The translations under genes and the position numbers were made by a program. Source: Lingula anatina (taxonomy: Eukaryota > Brachiopoda > Lingulata > Lingulida > Lingulidae). From it: 64,000 nt of DNA. The stretch lies in assembly GCF_001039355.2 (NCBI RefSeq), contig NW_019775474.1:249473-313472 (forward strand). Direction: 5' to 3'. The notes beneath the pieces were generated by a model, which was not told the DNA's origin, searched no databases, and was given only the letters and a program-made list of their open reading frames with translations. Positions within the stretch are counted from its first letter, which is position 1; each line of letters starts with the position of its first letter. Below, one piece after another: positions 49,899 to 61,759 of the stretch.

Positions 49899-50530
49899 CT
49901 AGGTTTCAGAGACCTGTGTATTCATAGCAATATTGGTCGGATGCGTTGTATCTTCCATGGGAATCACTGCGTTCTTTAAGCGGCATTTTTTTCTGACCTG
50001 GATCACGGTGCGAAAGACGACAGCAAAACCCGTTGAGGACGGTGTTTTTGAGGCTATGAGAATGACGATTAAGCAGATGGTGACCTCTATGCCACGCATT
50101 AACGTCTGAAACACCCACCATGGCCAGTTCTGGACGTGAGAGACTTCGCTATAGACGCCGAACACTCCAAAGGCCCCGTATAAATGCACCGTAAAGAGCG
50201 CAAGAGCAGTCACGGACGCGGTGACCAACAGCTGGGTCAGCCATGTAACGCTGGTTTTATTGGAGGCGCCTGAAAAGCAAGAAATCAATGTCATGCTACT
50301 TCGACGGTGAAAATAAAATAAAATAAAATAAAGTAGGAAAAAAAAAAAGAGGCTGTGCTCTTTTCGAGAACATCGATAGTTTTTTGAAAGGATGTATTCC
50401 ACGAGGCGCGCAGTTGAAACTGTATCAAAACCTAGCATGTAACTTAGGAAGCAGAACATACTTTAATGTTTGTAAAAATAAATACCTGTTAAAAATAGGA
50501 AAGCAAAAAAATAAAAATAAAATAAATAAA

Positions 50531-50563
<33 letters not shown>

Positions 50564-51645
50564 TAAAATTTAAAAAAACATACACAGTAATCTTGTGCAG
50601 TAAGAAATTTTAATTTAATTTAATGGAAAAACTTATATTTTTGTTTTTTAATGTCTGCGAAAACAAGAATACAATTTTTAGCATTTATTGAGTAGACATT
50701 TTCGTGGTAAACTTAACTGGATCAAAAAAGCGATAAGTAACAAAAGAAATAATATTGTGAGAGGTGCACTGACACAGCCGCTAAAAAAGAACAGCGCAAG
50801 CCAAAAATAACTTACTAATAAATACAGTCACTGTGTAAATATCGAACATATTTTTAAACATCATTAGACATGTAAAAATATATACCCGAAGAAGGATCCA
50901 TGCTAGCTGAAAGATTCTTCCGTATTTTCATAGCTGCGTGTGCATACCCTACAGCTAGAAGGAGGCCCCAGGTGCAGTATATTATTTGACAAATCAAGAG
51001 AAGCACTCTGGCCGATACCGTGTAGTAAACTATCACGTCCGAGCAGATCACAAGTACGAAGTGGGCGCCGATGAAGGAGAGGATGACGCTTGGTTTTCGG
51101 AACGCCGGGGACGTCGTGGCCGTCTTTTTTGTCGTCTCTAAGAGCACCATAAGGACCAAGGTAAACGCAGCGGTCAGGCAAGGATACCCCACGCTCCACA
51201 AGAGACGCACTGCAGCGAAAGGCATCATGGCATAAGCTCCATAAGGATCGGTGTACAGCGCCACTGAGCGGGATAACCCGAAGACCACAAGTAAGGCATT
51301 TAGAGTTAAACTCATAATGTTTAATCTGCGCCGCTCTGTAGAAACTATAAATCTGCATCGCGAGGCCAATGAGATGATTTCATTGACTGCAATCAAAGTA
51401 AAACAGGCACCGAAGAGAAAAACGTGGATGTACCAAAGCTGGTCAAACTCCTGGAGGGCACTAGGCCAATCTGGGGCTGGTTCCGGCCACACCTCTGGCT
51501 CGGCATACCCTATCCCGGACTCCGGGTATGCTGCCTCTGGTTCACTGAACGCTTCACTTGGCTCTGGGTACACTGCCATCCGGTCAGGAAGATCTGCCTC
51601 GGCCTGTGGGTACGACAGAACCGTAATGTTTCGCGTTTCGCGCAT
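49899..51645 (-). CDS. Seven-transmembrane protein resembling PRRT3/PRRT4 (proline-rich transmembrane protein)
   Basis: Two exons, 51645-50886 and 50269-49899, joined in phase (G/GC) into 376 aa. ATG at 51,645 was chosen because an in-frame TAA lies upstream and no good acceptor intervenes. Residues about 10-55 are a Pro/Glu/Tyr-rich stretch (YPEPSEAFSEPEAAYPE). Seven hydrophobic segments follow: WYIHVFLFGACFTLIAV, LTLNALLVVFGLSRS, then YPCLTAAFTLVLMVLLE, ILSFIGAHFVLVICSDVIVY, LLLICQIIYCTWGLLLAVGY, LLVTASVTALALFTVHLYG and MRGIEVTICLIVILIAS. The LYTDPYGAY ... RLLWSVGYPCLTAAF pattern matches my recollection of vertebrate PRRT3/4 (DPYG, then FPC in a membrane segment). Those proteins have far longer proline-rich ectodomains. 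Function unknown. Confidence 0.75.
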
Positions 51646-52203
51646 GTTAAAACAGCTGCGCCACAAAGCGCTAGCTCTCCCCTTTTAACTGGATTAATTT
51701 TATCGTCAACCTTCTAGATAAATGAAGTATTCTCGTTGTGCAATTGTATATAGCAAGGATGCACAGTAAAACGCCAAATAGTACAATGTAAGTTACCGCA
51801 GCTTTACAATAAATCCCATGATTAACACTAGTCATTATGAACATCTGTGCAAGATATCGATTTCTGAACACTCCATTCATGACTTGGCGCCAATATTTAT
51901 CCTTTTTAATCATTTCGTTTATGTGTGTGTTTCCATTCCAATGCATCTTATTAAGAACACGCCCCTTGTGGTTTAGAACTGATTTTATTTTGAAGGAAAT
52001 CATTATATTATGACAACAGCAATAACGACTCCAATGTACACGTGGTATTATACTTCTGTTATGAAAGGTGCTCTTGTGTAGTTGCCTATGGAAAAGTTAA
52101 AGCAGGGAGTTGTGCGCACGCTCAATGGAGCGAGCGCATGCATACACACTCCACTGATATGATGAGTTAACCGAACGACTGTTTACTTTTGGTTGTTGTT
52201 ATA
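51646..52203. other. 5' flank of the PRRT-like gene
   Basis: About 560 bp, AT-rich. It should contain this gene's promoter; no clear TATA box or upstream exon is seen. Confidence 0.4.
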
Positions 52204-52886
52204 CCCCCGTCACACTAGAGGCAGAATGAGCAAGAATGCCGTCGGTAAGACAATTCTTTGTGCGTTCCTGGATATTCGAAGAGCATTCTAAAAATTCCGA
52301 GTGCATTCCAAATATTTTTACCCATGCATTCTTGTGGCCGGCCCGAATGTTTTGCTCATGTTAAAAACTTTCGAAGTGCATTCCAAGTGGAAAATTATCG
52401 AATGGCATTTGAATAGTATTCTAACTGCACTGTGACTGCATTCTAAACATTCTCACGGCATTCCGACAGCATTCGAAACTTTCTGATCACATTCGAGGGA
52501 GAACCGAAATGGCAAGACACTTCAAATCCTGCTAGAATGAGCCGGAATGCAATTCGACTGCAACTCGATCCTATTTCAGCCAGCAACCGAACTACACTGG
52601 TACGGCATTCGAAGTGTATTCTAAATATTCTGACTGCATTCTGACAGCATTATTGATATTCCTAGTTTTCCAACTGCATTCGAGCTGCATTTGAGAGCTA
52701 GTACAGCCGAAATGTGCACGAATCATTCCAGGCTGATTCAAGCGCATTCTGAGTATTCCAACGGCATTCTTACAAGAATTAAGGTTAATTAGAAATTTCG
52801 TCCCGAATGTAGTACGAATTTTTAAATTTAGTCATTCCGGCTGGTTCTGCTTGGTTCCTGCTGATTCCGAATAAGTGTGACGGAGG
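52204..52886. mobile_element. 683-bp MITE-like element built of GCATTC motifs
   Basis: Inverted ends CCCCCGTCACACT and AGTGTGACGGAGG (one mismatch). The interior consists of dozens of variants of GCATTCNAA and TTCTNANTGCATTC. No ORF. Target duplication not clear. Confidence 0.7.
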
Positions 52887-52894
52887 CTTCACCC

Positions 52895-53164
52895 AGTCTT
52901 TGATCACAAAGAGGACCAAAGGGAACAACTCTGACCAAACAGTAAATGACTCTGTGAGTGTTGTAGCATCATCGGTTGTTCAAAGAGGAAGGATAAACAA
53001 GGAGGTTTCGCAGCCCTTGAGTGCAGTGACAGACGAAGGGGTGAATTCTGACGACGATATTGTCAAAACTGCTGTGGAAAATGACAGCGCTGCTCTAGAA
53101 GAGGTCAGTGTTGTTCAGGCCGAGGCTCCGTGTTTCTTAGACGAAGAGAAATGGGGTGTTCCAA
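52895..53164 (+). CDS. Candidate exon, hypothetical acidic protein (exon unit 1)
   Basis: Open frame LITKRTKGNNSDQTVNDSVS through VNSDDDIVKTAVENDSAALE to WGVP, ending at a consensus donor (A/GTGAGA, 53,165) and preceded by CTTCACCCAG, a usable acceptor. Codon use and charged composition look coding, and the motif recurs at 53,673-53,784. Downstream frames could not be joined into one product. Family not recognised. Confidence 0.4.
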
Positions 53165-53199
53165 GTGAGAAAGATATGCTTATAATTTTAATAGGCGTA

Positions 53200-53275
53200 C
53201 AACTGTGTGTGTGTGTGTGTGTGTGTGTGCAAACGAGAGAGAGAGAGACAGACAGAGAGAGAAAGAGAGAGAGAA
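53200..53275. repeat. (TG)n followed by (GA)n microsatellite
   Basis: TG run at about 53,206-53,230, then GA-rich DNA. The same pair recurs at 53,849-53,930 after the second exon unit, as part of the local duplication. Confidence 0.9.
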
Positions 53276-53452
53276 TTGGGGAATTCAATTATCACAAATG
53301 CCATAATCACCATAATCTCATCATTATTTAATCATTTGCACTCGTAAAAAACACGTATGCATTTCAGGGGATTCAGCCGTTACAGCCTTAGGTGTTCTTA
53401 GAGTTAGGAAAGACAGCGAACACATTCAGCCCTTAACCCCTGTGAACTAATA

Positions 53453-53670
53453 CCCCCTTTACACTGGACGGCGTCCTTTCTGCGTCCTATCTGCGACCAT
53501 GAAATTTGGCATCGCTGTGGTCTAAATAAGGAGGCACGAGCATTGATTTTGTATCAGAATGAATGCTCAATGATCGGCCAGTTGTCGGCACGTAAAGTAT
53601 TGTAATTTTTAACTCTCAAATGGGGCCGTACTGCTGGACGCAGAAAGGACGCCGTCCAGTGTAAAGGGGG
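53453..53670. mobile_element. 218-bp MITE with perfect 35-bp inverted termini
   Basis: CCCCCTTTACACTGGACGGC plus 15 further bases at the left is exactly complementary to the right end (53,636-53,670). Non-coding interior. The ends resemble the Harbinger-like elements at 35 kb (CCCC..TTNACAC). Confidence 0.9.
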
Positions 53671-53672
53671 CT

Positions 53673-53784
53673 TAAGGAAGGGGATCATTCTGACGAAGAA
53701 ACTGTAAAAGCTGCTGGGGAAAATGACAGTGCTGCTCTCGAAGGGGTTTCCAAGGCGAAGATAAAACTATATGCACAGTTTCAA
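53673..53784 (+). CDS. Candidate exon, second copy of the acidic exon unit
   Basis: KEGDHSDEETVKAAGENDSA ... ALEGVSKAKIKLYAQFQ, ending at a consensus donor (A/GTGAGT). It parallels VNSDDDIVKTAVENDSAALE of the first unit, so the exon and its following intron were duplicated. Its 5' edge coincides with the end of the 53,453-53,670 MITE. Confidence 0.35.
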
Positions 53785-53873
53785 GTGAGTATCATGCATT
53801 TAAATAATAAAAAAATGCACATAATGTTTGCAAGTGTACAACTGTGCATATGTGTGTGTGTGTGTGTGTGTGC

Positions 53874-53927
<54 letters not shown>

Positions 53928-53931
53928 ATTT

Positions 53932-53939
53932 NNNNNNNN
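53932..53939. other. Run of eight N
   Basis: Unresolved bases inside a GA microsatellite. Single N's also occur at 54,807 and 62,520, both at the start of duplicated blocks. Confidence 0.99.
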
Positions 53940-54242
53940 AGAAAGAGAGAGAATTTGAAAAATCAGGAAATAAGAATCACAAATGTCATCACTATAACTT
54001 AACGTCATTTAACAAACTTCCAACTTAAATAAGTACGTGTATTTCAGGGGATTCAGCCAAAAGTAAACCATGGGCTTTTCATTTAAGACAGAGCTCACCT
54101 AGCTTTCATTAATTCTTTCATTAATTTGCACGCTCAAGTTATCAATCTCACCCGGAATAACTAAAATAATAGATACTGGGATTAGGCCTTCTGAAGACAT
54201 AAGAATATACCTGTTCATGTCATCTCCAATATAAACGCAAGT

Positions 54243-54294
<52 letters not shown>

Positions 54295-54402
54295 GTCATT
54301 TTGCATGGAGCAAGCCCAGCTGCCCTGACAGGTGATGAATGTAAAATAGTCTTTTATAGAATTTAAAGCTGCTTTAAATGCATTTTGTGCACATCATTTT
54401 AG

Positions 54403-54507
54403 CGACAGTCCCACCCGATAAGACTGTTGATGATCCAGGGATAACGCAGGAAGACTTCCAACAGCTGAAGGCAGACTTGAAGTTGTGGACACGGCACATT
54501 GCAAAAG
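54403..54507 (+). CDS. Candidate internal exon, first copy
   Basis: AG/GT-bounded 105 bp with one open frame: TVPPDKTVDDPGITQEDFQQ and LKADLKLWTRHIAK. The exact copy lies at 55,285-55,389. It looks coding (acidic then helical) but is of unknown family. Confidence 0.4.
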
Positions 54508-55130
54508 GTAATGGGGTTTAGTCCTCGGATTACATGAGCTGCGGGTTTTTAAAACTGATATCATGTTTTTGTAGACAGATTATTAAATTCTTATCATGTG
54601 ATCTTTGTTAGATTATCTTTATCTGAAGGTTAGCAGGAAAATCCGGACAATTTAATAATCACGCGCATTGATGATGGCTCTTGACGGATGTCAGCAATAC
54701 TTTATATAATCCTAAAGAGTTCAATATTAAACTCATAAAAAGTCATCTCAGTTTCTGTCTTTTTTCAAGACTTTGCCTCAAGCCTCCAATCACAGATAAG
54801 CCCTTGNTTTTAAAAATCAGGAAATAAGAATCACAAATGTCATCACTATAACTTAACGTAATTTAACAAACTTCCAACTTAAATAAGTACGTGTATTTCA
54901 GGGGATTCAGCCAAAAGTAAACCATGGGCTATTCATTTAAGACAGTGCTCACCTAGCTTTCATTAATTCTTTCATTAATTTGCACGCTCAAGTTATCAAT
55001 CTCACCCGGAATAACTAAAATAATAGATACTGGGATTAGGCCTTCTGAAGACATAAGAATATACCTGTTCATGTCATCTCCAATATAAACGCAAGCAAAT
55101 ATGTTATTTGTAGCCCTAATTATTTCAAGT

Positions 55131-55176
<46 letters not shown>

Positions 55177-55284
55177 GTCATTTTGCATGGAGCAAGCCCA
55201 GCTGCCCTGACAGGTGATGAATGTAAAATAGTCTTTTATAGAATTTAAAGCTGCTTTAAATGCATTTTGTGCACATCATTTTAG

Positions 55285-55389
55285 CGACAGTCCCACCCGA
55301 TAAGACTGTTGATGATCCAGGGATAACGCAGGAAGACTTCCAACAGCTGAAGGCAGACTTGAAGTTGTGGACACGGCACATTGCAAAAG
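55285..55389 (+). CDS. Candidate internal exon, second copy
   Basis: Same sequence, acceptor and donor as 54,403-54,507. If both are real, the transcript would carry the exon twice; its 105-bp length would keep the frame. Confidence 0.35.
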
Positions 55390-55737
55390 GTAATGGGGTT
55401 TAGTCCTCGGATTACATGAGCTGCGGGTTTTTAAAACTGATATCATGTTTTTGTAGACAGGTTATTAAATTCTTATCATGTGATCTTTGTTAGATTACCT
55501 TTATCTGAAGGTTAGCAGGATAATCCGGAAAATTTAATAATCACGCGCATTGATGATGGCTCTTGACTGCTGTCAGCAATACTTCATATAATCCTAAAGA
55601 GTTCAATATTAAACTCATAAAAAGTCATCTCAGTTTCTGTCTTTTTTTAAGACTTTGCCTCAAGCCTCCAATCACAGATAAGCCCTTGTCTTATGGAGAT
55701 AGTGGCGTCGCCTACGGAGCAAAAACAGGTTGAAGAA

Positions 55738-55893
55738 GAGACAATGAATATGGCAAAATTAAGCAGGATAGCGGCGTGCCTTACCTGCAGCTGCGGGACC
55801 TGTTCGTAGATAACAAAGAGGCACAGTACATCTCAACCGCCCGACAGAGGGCAAAAGATCCTGCATTTGTTCAGGAAAATTGTCGTGAATGAA
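55738..55893 (+). CDS. Candidate 3'-terminal exon, hypothetical
   Basis: A frame reading NEYGKIKQDSGVPYLQLRDL, then FVDNKEAQYISTARQRAKD and AFVQENCRE, then TGA at 55,891. Charged, codon-like, and in the right place to follow the preceding exon. Upstream stops mean it needs an acceptor near 55,730 that I cannot place with certainty. Confidence 0.3.
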
Positions 55894-58800
55894 TTTGATC
55901 TTCACTGTACTTTTTCAGTTTTAAATGAGTAATCCGTTATATATCAACTAGAATATTAAAGATTGTACCTTATAGGCTCATACATGTAGCTCATAGTGTC
56001 AGAATACGATTACATAGCAGCAATATCGATCACACTGCAAGTCTATCTTTTACCTTAAATTAACTTTCTCATATGCCTTGCAGGCTTTGCTGTCGTTCGG
56101 TATGTGTGAGAGGGGACGTCAAAAAGTTTTGAGCCTCATACGGACAGACTAAGATATTTTTCAATACAGACCCTTCTGGCTCCACACACTTGTTTAATCT
56201 TCCCCTGTACACGTAGTTTGCCAGTTCTTGACTACCCTCTACAGCTCATTGTCATCATTCTCACATTCTGGTCCCTTTTTTTCATTTTTTTATTTTTATT
56301 TATTTATTTATTTTTTATTTTCATGAGCCTGGGAAAGAGGTGGAAGTTGCCTGGGACACTAGGTTTGGATAGTAGAGTGAGTGAGGGGGGAGTTTATAGT
56401 CACGCTTGCGCCTAACTTCCATCGCCACTCAGCTTGTGTGGTTGTGCAATTTGTCTTAACGAAACAGATTTATGCTCTACGTTAAATCAGAAGCAAAGAC
56501 TTAAGTGTATGTGATACATTGTACTGGAAAAATGTGTGAGGCTCAGAGGTTTTTGACCCCCCCCCCCTTGCACCAGGGCCTCTCCAACCTAAAAGACTTT
56601 TTTCTAGTATCTCAAACTAAAGCAATTCTTTGATCTTTTTCTGTTTCACTGTTTCAGTTCACCCTCTCTAAATTTTTCCTTTTCAGAGACAAAATTCCAG
56701 AAATATCAATCTACTCTACGTACTTTCGGCTTGGGAGTTCAGTTCCCTTAACAAGGGAACCTAAATATTTGATCAGAGTTACTTCTTTTAAATTTATACA
56801 ATTTGTATATAATGACTTGAAGTGGGTAATAATGTCGCTAGGTTACCTATACACAAAGAGATGCACAGAATTAATAATATCGTTAGATGTGCATTTTCTC
56901 TAGGAATGCTTTAATGTTTAACTTTAAGGATGTTTTAACGTTAAACTTCGCCTTCTACGAAAGCCGACAGATGTCATGTTAAAAATAATGTCGTAATTAC
57001 CAGATACTAATTCATAATTGCGAAATACCAAGGCGTTATTACGACATGACTATCTCGTAAGACTTGGTGTCTTGTATTTACGACTTGGTATCTTTTAATC
57101 TAAACATACTTTTTATAACATGACAACTGTCGGCTTCCGTAGCTTACTGCACGCAGGAAAAGGAATACGGTACGGCACGTTAGAGAAGTGGCACCAACTA
57201 TCTTACAACCAGTTTCCATTGCGCTTGTTGTGACGAAAAGCAATGACTATGTGCATTTACCACCGTTGCAATGTTGGAAATTCTTGTCTGTACTCCGAAT
57301 GTGATCAGACGAGAGGCATAAGAAGAAAAGATTTATTACAACTTAAAGGCCTCATGCCACAGGCGTTCACAAGTTCAATAATTTACAGTTTGTCATATTT
57401 CTTCACAGTTAATTCTTTCATATACTCTTTATGTGTAAATACGCATTGTAAACGCAGTATTTCTTGTGATTTATCAGGTAGTATACCTAATAAAGAGCTT
57501 AAAAAGCATACATGATCCTTGATTTTGGCATCAAAGATCTGGTTGACGAAGGGCAAATGCATTTACAATTTTGTATGATACACCCTTGTTTTTCTAGACC
57601 CTCTGCAAAATACCCCATATTGCAGCATGATTCCAAATAAAAAAAAATGTCTTCGTTTATAAGCGAGAAAAAGAAGGCAGATCACTGACCATCTTTCCAT
57701 TCGATAAGATCTGCGTGTGAAAGAGCAGGTCGAATGAAAACGGATGAAACGCGAGTCTCTATATGTGTCACTGGTCGAATATTTGACCTGATGTTTGTTA
57801 TCTTTCGATGGTCAACATTTTTTAAAGTCATTTGGACTAAAACAAAAACAAACGGCAAGAAAAGACGGAATCTTTCTTTTGCTATCTTAACAACATGCAA
57901 TTTGAAATACCATTAAAATGGTTTAAATCTAGATCAATAAAAAATATGAGTGCATTTGTAAAAGCATTTCTTGCTCTTGAAATAAACGCATCTTAGTTTA
58001 AAAAAAGTCTGTTTAAAATACAAATACAACAAATTAATAATACTGTAAAATAATCAGTAAGAATTAAAATTGAAACTGTTGACGGGATAAAATTTTAAAA
58101 ACTTTTATTCCCTTTAAAATCCGACAGACAGGTGAATTTCGTGTGGAAACCCCCCCCCCCCCATCCTCTCCCCTTCAGCTTTCTCACGAAACATACACCT
58201 AGTTTTCGTCCGCATCACACTGAAATTCCATCTACCAAAGTGAGCATGGCTGTAATTCTAAACGTATTGTGTTTACAACTCAGACAGTCTAACATTCTCC
58301 AAAACAGCATTGATCCCGTCCAATTCCATCAGCGTGGCAGTAGGTACCCACCGGTAGACTCCATTAGTATTTAATGACGTAAACAATGAAGCAGATTAAC
58401 GTCATCGAACTGGACATAAGGGAATGTGACGCCCCTTTTGAGAATAGGACGACTCGATCCGTCTTGACCAGTAAACAGATTGAATGACCGGTATTCAACA
58501 AGCCACAAATATTTTTACACAAAGACTTGAACAAAAATGGAAAATAAACAGATATATCCCTAACTAACTAACAAACAAACTAAGTAAATAACTAACTAAC
58601 CAAATTTCAAATTAAATACATATGTGCCTAAAAATTTTCTCGAAAATCATTCTTCCATGAAAGAAAAGGTAATAAAGTCAGATTGTGACAGGATTTTCTT
58701 GCTTTTTCTTTTGTGAATAGGGTCGTTAAGCTGTGGGTTACTTGCAGAAGGCCTCCTCAATGAAATCTGTTGCTGTTGACTTATATAGATTAACTCCCTT

Positions 58801-60310
58801 TTGAAGCGTTTATAAAAAAAATCCATTTAAGTTGTCGTGCCCTCTGGACTACTGCAGAGTACGTGTGAAAATACCCTCGCCCGCGTTGCCTTACATTTAC
58901 CCTTTACCAGGCCCGCAGAAAATATGTGTACTCTTCTCTATCGAGAAAAAATGACCGTCTATTTATCTAAAGACATATCTGTGAACATCTAGTGAAAAAT
59001 CAACCTGTGGCCCCGGTAGAGGGTACATGTACCTTACATTTGTGTCATGTTTGCATTACTGGCTTTAACCTTTTTACTGATGAAATCTGAAGCACAACTT
59101 TGAATGAAAGTTTTGAGGTAGGGTTATGAAGTCATTCTGGGTGATTTCACAATGTTATTTAAAATGTATTGCATGCTGCTGGTGACGAAGAAATTCTTTA
59201 AACCGAAAGCGACATTTTTTTATCACGTGAAATCTGCTTTCACGTCTTCTTGCTGAACAAGATTTTCAGGAAAAAATGATTTCAATGAACAATGCGTAAT
59301 CATATATAATTTATTGTCTAGAACTGAAACCAGTAGTTTTGGTTTTGCTTATTAGGGGATACTCCCTACTTAATGCTATGGTTTAAGCGAATTATCTTAT
59401 CACAGCCAGGAAAATGATAATTCAGCCGGCTGTGAAATTATTTCTATTTTTGCGTCATATTTGTGGTTTGTTTACTTTTATCTTACTCCAGTAGAACGGC
59501 GTCAATTGTCCACCATCCAGGTGCGTAAAAGATCGGTTTACTTATTATAAATAGGCGTGTGCTATTTATATGTCCTTCGACTTCCTGAGTGTTCTCAAGT
59601 TACAACCTGTTACACTTTATGCACGTCTCTCAAGACGACAACAGGAGTGCAACCCGGTCTGACGAGCATCATATTGATAACTTGTATGACTTATATTCCT
59701 GAAGATAAAGGTGGCCCTTTGATAGACGCTAGGTCCCTGGAAATAAGGCGGCTTAAAAGTACATAAGTTTACGTTTAAGAAGAATTTATTCGTAAAAGTC
59801 ACCGAAAAGTGATGATGGATTTGATTTTTCAGTGTAAAACACACTTATATTTAGTAGTATTATATGTTTATATATATTTTCCGGATAAAAAATTATTTTC
59901 TTTTTATGCATTTCACCATGAAGAAAGATCTCGCTTTGACTTTTGGAGATGTTGTAATCTCATCACATTCACATTTCGAAAATATACGCCAAATACCAGT
60001 AGTTTTGTTGCATTCACCCGTTAAGCTACATTATTAGTGCATAAAGTTCACGGTAAAACGATATTGTGGCGCACAAAATACGACGGTCCTTTCAAATATC
60101 CAAATATTTCTAGTACCGGTAGTTCCTGCCATTTGTATAACTTTACCAAGTAGGCCTGTGATGAAATTACAGACTCTCAGATCAATCGGTGCATATCTAA
60201 AGGGTTGACACTCTCACGCTTTTGGTTCAAATAACTCCGTTGCAGTCTGGAGAACTACACGGTATTTTAATAATATTACGATTGGCACATCCAACCCATT
60301 AAAGAGAGGT
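55894..60310. other. 4.4-kb interval without a supported gene
   Basis: AT-rich, with one MITE (56,955-57,142), a C-tract (58,149-58,162) and short repeats of ACTAACTAAC type (58,562-58,602). ORFs are short and lack splice context. Confidence 0.5.
56955..57142. mobile_element. 188-bp MITE with CTACGRAAGCCGACAG ends
   Basis: CTACGAAAGCCGACAG and ATGTCATGTT at the left mirror CTACGGAAGCCGACAG and TTGTCATGTT at the right. CTT stands on both sides. The interior contains repeated GTCGTAATTAC and TACGACTTGGTATC. Confidence 0.75.
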
Positions 60311-61353
60311 CTTTAGTGTCCCCTTGTTTAACAGTCAAATTAGATTACTTACAAAACATTCACGCACATGAGGCTGAGTGACATACTATTGTGGGAAGGC
60401 CCCTTTAATAGGCTTGGATATAAGTACACCGTAATGAAATAGATCTGCTGCTGCTGTTCTTGTTGATTATGAGGTGCGACGCCAAATTTGAAATATTATC
60501 CTGATATGACCTTTGACATGTTTTCAAGGTTAGTTTGCGACAATGGTTTATTTTACGACCTCGGCTGCGCGCACCGTGCTAGGTCTCGCACATCCAAGCT
60601 TTACACGCCGGCCGGTTCTTGACACGCAAGGCAGAGGTCTTTGGGTAAAATGTGTACCACAGTGCTCCGAATTTTGTACTATATCAAGAACAGAATATCC
60701 ACATCTTTTGAAAAAAATCTAAAACCGAGGATGAGTGCACTAGTACTACCAGATTGGCATTTGAGAGTACACTTGCTTAGATCTGGGGCTCAAGTATTCA
60801 CAGAGACATTCGAGTCCGTCATGTTACACGCACAACTTACCACAAGTTCTATGCACATGTTTTGTACGGCTGGTGTCACGTTGTCGAAATGCAACGTCAT
60901 ATTGAATTTCATTGTGTAATAGAAAGTCACGTGTATAGCCAGGAAACGGTGCACGGTACAAGGCAGTTAATTCACGCTATTCGCATAAAATTAAACCAAA
61001 ACCAAATAAGATAAAATAAAATAAAAATTCTCAGGTATGAGAGCGAGATATAAAATTAACTGGTTCCCCATCCATTTTTCGCTGAGTATTCAAAAGTACA
61101 TTGGAATGCAATTTACCCACGTATACTCTTGTTCACGGACAAAATTTTACGGAGGCACATGTGCTTTTTATTCCATGCATGCTTGGCAGACATGCAAAGA
61201 TTGCGGTACATTTCAGCGAGATATCAATCTAAAGGAAGGTATTTTCAACGTAGTATGAAGTACACGTGTACTAGTGCTGAAGACTGCTATGTTATAGGTA
61301 CAGGGCGCGATTCTTGTTATTATTATTCGAGATCAATTGGCCATAATTCGCAT

Positions 61354-61392
<39 letters not shown>

Positions 61393-61700
61393 ATATTTTA
61401 ATTCATAATGGCAAGAGATGACAATTGACCTCAAAAACATGCTTAGGCCAATGCTCTCAGTGAATGGAGAAGATGACATTAATATCAGGTCTTACAATAA
61501 GAGAAAAAGAAGAAAAGGCAATCAAAATCGGTTTAACGCACGCTGTCGTTGTCAAATGTTTTTAGATAGGAATTTAAGCTGGTCGGTTGGAGAAGTCTGC
61601 CATTTCCAGTTTTAAATAATAAAATCGGTCATGATTAAATAATGCATTGGGTCCGCTGCAGAGAAGAGGCTTTGTAGACTTTATAGACAGGTGTGTAGGG
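60311..61700 (+). repeat. First copy of a 1.4-kb duplicated block
   Basis: From CTTTAGTGTCCCCTTG to the G-tract after AGACAGGTGTGT, matched in order by 62,523-63,920. The (CA)n run at 61,351-61,390 is shorter and interrupted in the other copy. A 60-codon ORF starting MVYFTTSAARTVLGLAHPSF (60,543) is truncated here by a 2-bp length difference; it is not supported as a gene. Confidence 0.85.
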
Positions 61701-61759
61701 GGGGGGGGTAATATGTTCATTTTGTGTTGAAGAACGTGTGGTAAATATACATATTGATT

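Larger units (their letters stand above)
53945..55690 (+). repeat. Tandem duplication of about 0.87 kb
   Basis: 53,950-54,806 (up to AGCCCTTG) is repeated almost exactly at 54,808-55,688, with the single N at 54,807 as the junction. Differences are few: GA-tract length, about 34 extra bases near 55,096-55,130, and scattered substitutions. Either a recent tandem duplication or two alleles placed side by side by the assembler. Confidence 0.9.

Noticed and set aside
53800-55200. Arg-Glu/Ser-Leu/Thr-His repeat ORFs
   Set aside because: Translations of (GA)n and (CA)n microsatellites.
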